Assembly: GCA_003693705.1 (NCBI GenBank)
Contig: RBZT01000588.1
Span: 1-64,000, forward strand
Reading direction: 5' to 3'
Origin: Polymyxa betae
Taxonomy: Eukaryota > Endomyxa > Phytomyxea > Plasmodiophorida > Plasmodiophoridae
DNA: 64,000 nucleotides
The notes below the pieces were generated by a model. The model worked only from the letters and a program-made list of their open reading frames with translations, was not told the origin of the DNA and searched no databases. The position numbers and the translations under genes were made by a program. Shown here piece by piece: positions 59,880-64,000 of this stretch (position 1 is the stretch's first letter; each line of letters begins with the position of its first letter).

Positions 59880-60365
59880 GGTTGGGAAATAGGAAAGAGT
59901 TTCGCCGTTGCAGAAGCATCAACTCGCGATGTCGGTTGACCTCGGAAATGCTCATGCATCTATCATCATACATCAGATCACTTCCGATGATTTTTGCTGA
60001 ATAATACATTAAGGCAGATATTTCAGTCAGCGGTTCACAGCTGTGTTCGTGCAAATCGGCTTCTATGCGAACAGACAAACAGGAAATGAGCTGTACCTTA
60101 ATTCTGCAATTGTTAATTGCCAAAACGACTTCGATGACAAAATCTTCAACATTTAAACCGATTGTTACATCTCATTAAATTAGCAGCTACTTATTACAAC
60201 GTGTTAGAATCAGCAGCTGCATTATATTCCAACTGGTCGTCCATGTTGTCGCAGTTCTTGTGAATTCAGGGGATTGTTGAGACTTGAGGTTTAGGCAGAT
60301 TGCCGATTCAAAATATCTTCTCGACCGGATCGAGCGTTCCTCCTTATATTATTTTAAAGTTGAAG
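59880..60365. other. Divergent intergenic region upstream of G-alpha
   Basis: It holds the promoters of the small membrane-anchored gene and of the G-alpha gene. A 119-residue minus-strand frame overlaps it but looks like a shadow. Nothing else seen. Confidence 0.45.
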
Positions 60366-61629
60366 ATGCTTTGTTGCACTTCCAATGCTGTTGTCGAGGA
60401 CGATTACATCGCCAAGCATAGCCGGGAAATCGATAAAGAATCCGCCAAAGATAACAGAGTTTCTCAGCGAATTATCACTTTACTATTGCTCGGAACAGGC
60501 GCCAGTGGAAAATCGACCGTTTTCAAGCAACTCATAACAATTCATGGCAGAGGGCATTCAGAGCAGGTTAGAAAAGAGGCCAGGAAAATGTAAGCGCTTG
60601 TAATGAATGTCAAATCGAAGCTGATGGATGCAGAGTCCATCGGAATATCATTGAATCGATGCACACGTTAATCGAACAATCAGAGATCTTACCTGAGAGC
60701 TTGAATACGAGAATATCCTCGAACCTTGCTGAAGACAAGCAAGCCGTCATGAATTATCCTGCAGAAAGCCATCTAACGCCTGAGATCGTCGAGCGAATTC
60801 AGAGGCTATGGCGAGATCCAGGGATTATGAACACCTATGAAAATAGATCGTTGTTCCACCTGGATGATGGCGCAGCGTATCTTTTCGGCCGACTTCCAGA
60901 AATAATCAAACCTGATTATATCCCAAACAATGAGGATTTCTTGCGGGTAAGAAACATCGCCTGCATTTTTAAGAGTGTCGTTTTGATCATTGTTCAAGAT
61001 ACGGGTTCGAACGACAGGAATCACGGAAACCCATTTCGACATCCATGGACGGCCGTTTCGGATGTAAATGAACAACATCAGTATTTACCCCCAGTTAGGC
61101 TGACAATCATAACAGGCTAGATGTCGGTGGACAAAGAAACGAAAGAAAGAAATGGAGTAGGGTGTTAGATAGTTTCATTATTTGTAAACTTATAATGCAT
61201 GTAGTTCACTGCTTCCAAGGAGTGACTGCGGTTATGTTTGTGGTCGCTATCAGTGAATACGATCAGAACCTGTTCGAAGACAACGAAAAAAATTCCTTAA
61301 TTGAGTCATTGGAGTTGTTTGAAGAGATCTGCAATTCGGAATGGTTCATAAATACTTCGATTGCGCTGTTCTTCAATAAGAGGGACCTGTTTCTAGAAAA
61401 GCTGCCAAGATCTCCTCTGAAGAACTTATTCTCTGAATACACCGGAGGCGCCAATTATGATGCTGCGATCGACTTCTTGAAGAAGCTGTTCTTCTCCAAG
61501 AATCAAGTCGGCCGTAACCTGTACATGCACGTGACATGCGCCACAGATAAGGACAACGTAGCGTTCGTATTCGAAGCGGTCAGCGACACGCTCCTATCGC
61601 AAACCCTAGCAGGCGGTGGTCTTCTATGA
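60366..61629 (+). CDS. Divergent heterotrimeric G protein alpha subunit
   Basis: Short introns interrupt a complete G-alpha fold. The start at 60366 is the only ATG before the conserved part and gives MLCCTSNAVV. The P-loop G43-TGASGKS50 is followed by VFKQL. A helical domain follows (LTPEIVERIQRLWRDPGI, YIPNNEDFLR). Switch I, IRVRTTGITETHF, contains the usual Arg and Thr. Switch II is MLDVGGQRNERKKW, spliced to IHCFQGVTAVMF by an intron of 48 nt. The NKxD box reads FFNKRD and the TCAT box reads VTCATDKDNV. The C-terminus is AGGGLL. It binds and hydrolyses GTP downstream of 7-TM receptors. There is no N-terminal Gly for myristoylation; Cys3 and Cys4 could be palmitoylated. No pertussis-toxin cysteine is present at -4. 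Confidence 0.88.
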
Positions 61630-63239
61630 TTCCAAAAACATAACCATAATGGAATCAAATAAAACTAACTGAGCCAAGTAAAGGTAGTCTTGTTACTTAG
61701 AAGTTGTGTAACGAGTTGTCAAGTGCGTAACATTACATTAGAGGCGCAGCAGTCTCGAGGTCTCTGGGTCTACATTAGGTGGCTCTCCATTCAAGCAGTT
61801 ATCGCCAACATTGTTAGAGGTTAGATTAGAGTGATGTAGCAGGCGGTCGATCGAAAGGTATCACGCCAGCATCAATCAGGATGGACCTAATTGAGGAAAG
61901 ATTACTCAAGATTCATTCTTGTTGAATATACTGCAGCGAAATCCTTCCTAAGCAAACGGATTTAGAAGGAGTTCATAGACCTTTGTGCTATAATGTTTTC
62001 CGGTTTTTGAATAGCACTCTTGTCACATTCGTATTACAGATCGGCAGCTGGACATAGCGGACCAACATTGGCATTAAGTTCGATTCGTTTTGAAACCTTC
62101 GCTGGTTTGCCGATAAATCAGATCATCTGGCTGCCAAGTTTGGCATAGATCAAGAATCGAAGTTGTGCCGATTGCTAATGAAGGCTGTGCCCAAATGCGC
62201 TCGAGTGTCTCTCAATGAATGCAGATTTTGTAATTTGTAGAGCAGAGACGAATTCTGCCGATCACCGGCGCGGGTAGGATCGGGGCTTCCACAATACAGA
62301 CATAGGAACCCGGAGAGTAATCCCAACAGCCGAAAGCTTGCTGTATCGTGGATGTTTAAACTGAAAGCCAGTTATGAGCTGGTTTCCATTTGCTCAGGAA
62401 AGCCGCAAATGGAATTGGATTCATTACGGGACGGGCGCCGATCAAGGAACACTCATCTGAATACGAATCGCGGAGCTGACCTTACTGCAACTACGAGGGG
62501 GTTACTGGCATCGATGAGATACATTGCCGATCGAAATCAAAATCTCATCGGCTGGTCATTGGTTATATTGTCTGCGAAGACCAATGGGATTGACCCAATC
62601 GGGTGTTGCCTTCTGAATCTTTATTGAAACCCAGAGCACTTCAGGTTCTAGAACCGTCTTTCTAGAGAACGACAAACAGGTTTTGGTCAAGTCACTCCCA
62701 CCAACAATCGGAACTCTCCCGGATTCCAATAATCAAAGCCGTTCTCCAGCAAGCAATGGCTGATATAGGTATATATTGTGACGCAGCGAGCCATTCGATA
62801 TTCGGTGCCTGAGGCGGAGTACATGTAGCCCCTGATGTATCTTCTTGTCGAATGCACTGAAATGTATTTTTAGATCAGCGCTGAAACCCGCCCCAACCAA
62901 AACATATTAGAAATGGCCAACAAATTCGCAACTAAGCTGTACAGCTAGATCCCGAATGGGGCGCCATGTTTAGCGCTAGCGCGGCCTTTGCCTAAGTACA
63001 CAACCACTTGAAAGCAATCCCATTCGGCACTCCAGATTCAATACGAACATTTGTTGCTGTCAGTTAGCTGTTGGCTATTTTAGAAACCTGCTGGCTGCCA
63101 AAACGATCGCAATAAACAAGCTTGATCCTTTCGCTGATGGAGCCATCCTCTGTCTGGTCCAAAACCCTTTCACAAGTTTGTTGTGAGGATGTTTGAACTT
63201 AATAACCTTGTTGATGAGTGGCATTAGTATTATGATGAA
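61630..63239. other. Intergenic region, G-alpha to purine nucleoside phosphorylase
   Basis: About 1.6 kb. The only notable frame (62352-62627, +) has no recognisable domain or splice partner. The first exon of the phosphorylase probably lies near the right end. Confidence 0.45.
61658..61663 (+). promoter_or_regulatory. Candidate polyadenylation signal of the G-alpha gene
   Basis: AATAAA occurs 29 bp after the TGA stop of the G-alpha gene. Confidence 0.45.
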
Positions 63240-64000
63240 ATACAAGAGGCTGCCAAGTTGGTGTTATCTCGTTTGGGAGAAGTCGATGTTGCTGTGGTGC
63301 TCGGAAGTGGGCTGAGCTCTTTCTCATCGAATTTATCTTCGACAAAGAAAGTTGCATACGAAGATATACCTCATATGCCTCGCACTACAGTTTCTGGTGG
63401 AGAGATCAAAATATTGTCAGCGCTGTATATTAACATTGTAAAGGACACGCTGGCGAGCTTATCTCTGGTCAATTACCGACAAAATCTGGGAACACCTTGA
63501 GGATTTTATGCTTCTCTGGGCGAGTTCACTGGTATGAAGGGTTTACTTTTGAACAGGTACGCCGTCGCTGAATATCTTTCCTCGTAATGCCAAAATCCAC
63601 CTTCAGGTTAACTTTCTAGTTAGACTGGCAGCTGCCTGCGGCTGTTCGTCGTATATTCTGACAAATAGTGCTGGTGGTGCGATTCCTCACATGAATCCCG
63701 GATCAGCGATGATTATAACAGATCACATTCGGTTCACTCGAATCGGTTTGTTTGTTTGTGCACATCCAATGTTTTCTGCTCACATTTTTCTGTTAAAGAT
63801 CCACTTCGGGACGTTGTTGCTGATCAACGCTTATGCCCTCCTAATCTTGAAAATGTCAGTGTCTGAATTGCTGATTCTAAATCTTACGGGTGATTCAGAC
63901 CGGCCTTTACAGTAATCGGCTCATCAAGTTAGCAAAAGAAGCAGCTGAGAAATTAGGGGAAACCGTCTACGAAGGCGTGTACTGCTGGTGTGGAGGGCCC
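63226..64000 (+). CDS. Purine nucleoside phosphorylase (3' end outside window)
   Basis: An exon entered at a TTAG acceptor near 63226 reads YYDEIQEAAKLVLSRLGE, then the phosphate-binding VVLGSGLSSF and DIPHMPRTTVSG. A short intron (about 63403-63450) precedes GHAGELISGQLPT; the PNP hallmark is GHAG. Next come GRVHWYEGFTFEQ (the active-site HxYEG block), YILTNSAGGAIPHMNPGSAM, and ITDHI. The last exon reads YEGVYCWCGGP and is cut at the point where the family has the substrate-binding GPxxET motif. The enzyme phosphorolyses inosine and guanosine in purine salvage. The N-terminal exon with the start codon was not identified; the in-frame codon before the acceptor is a stop. Confidence 0.85.

Noticed and set aside
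59764-60123. 119-residue minus-strand frame upstream of G-alpha
   Set aside because: It overlaps the better-supported membrane-anchored frame in another phase and shows no domain.

Overview
This is nuclear DNA of a eukaryote with a compact genome. About 20 protein genes lie on both strands, usually a few hundred bases apart, and most contain several very short introns. The introns I spliced by hand are mostly 45-60 nt, with GT..AG ends and often a CTAAC/CTAAAC-like branch site near the 3' end. All three standard stop codons are used. I saw no prokaryotic features, tRNA, rRNA or CRISPR array. Gene content is opisthokont-like (SZT2/KICSTOR, G-alpha, full-length ABCB transporter, TPP2, NUP188, PSMD13). 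It also includes a DUF3336/SDP1-TGL-type patatin lipase, which is typical of fungi, plants and protists rather than animals. I therefore favour a unicellular or early-branching opisthokont or similar protist and cannot name the species.

Layout: 1-950 (-) secreted fasciclin-domain protein with a Gly-rich 19-residue repeat tail, cut by the left edge. 1256-2773 (+) cytochrome P450. 3030-4756 (+) a gene that splices in phase into a SAP domain plus SSU72 phosphatase fusion. 4882-7125 (-) unrecognised 712-residue protein. 7412-12372 (-) full ABCB transporter. 12730-14257 (-) proteasome lid subunit PSMD13/Rpn9. 14692-20269 (-) NUP188/NUP205-type nucleoporin. 21129-23663 (-) ORC3 with an N-terminal PHD/extended-PHD module. 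24674-26993 (+) patatin-type triacylglycerol lipase. 27483-28773 (-) NUP50/Nup2-like nucleoporin. 29002-34302 (-) tripeptidyl peptidase II. 34803-37140 (+) RAP-domain protein. 37982-38416 (+) small membrane protein. 38417-41864 mostly repeats and decayed or unrecognised sequence. 41865-44632 (-) acyl-CoA oxidase. 44849-45772 (-) and 46431-47361 (+) two paralogous ubiquitin-like-domain membrane proteins in inverted orientation around a small membrane protein gene. About 47683-57082 (+) giant SZT2. 57157-58116 (-) SURF1. 59382-59879 (-) small membrane-anchored protein. 60366-61629 (+) G-alpha. About 63240 to the right edge (+) purine nucleoside phosphorylase.

The genes are not a pathway cluster; they are housekeeping genes of the nucleus (ORC3, two nucleoporins, SSU72), proteolysis (PSMD13, TPP2), lipid metabolism (TGL lipase, acyl-CoA oxidase), mitochondria (SURF1, RAP protein) and signalling (SZT2, G-alpha). 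The two most unusual items are domain fusions, PHD-ePHD-ORC3 in one uninterrupted reading frame and SAP-SSU72 across phase-compatible exons. Both tie a chromatin or nucleic-acid reader to a core nuclear enzyme or complex.
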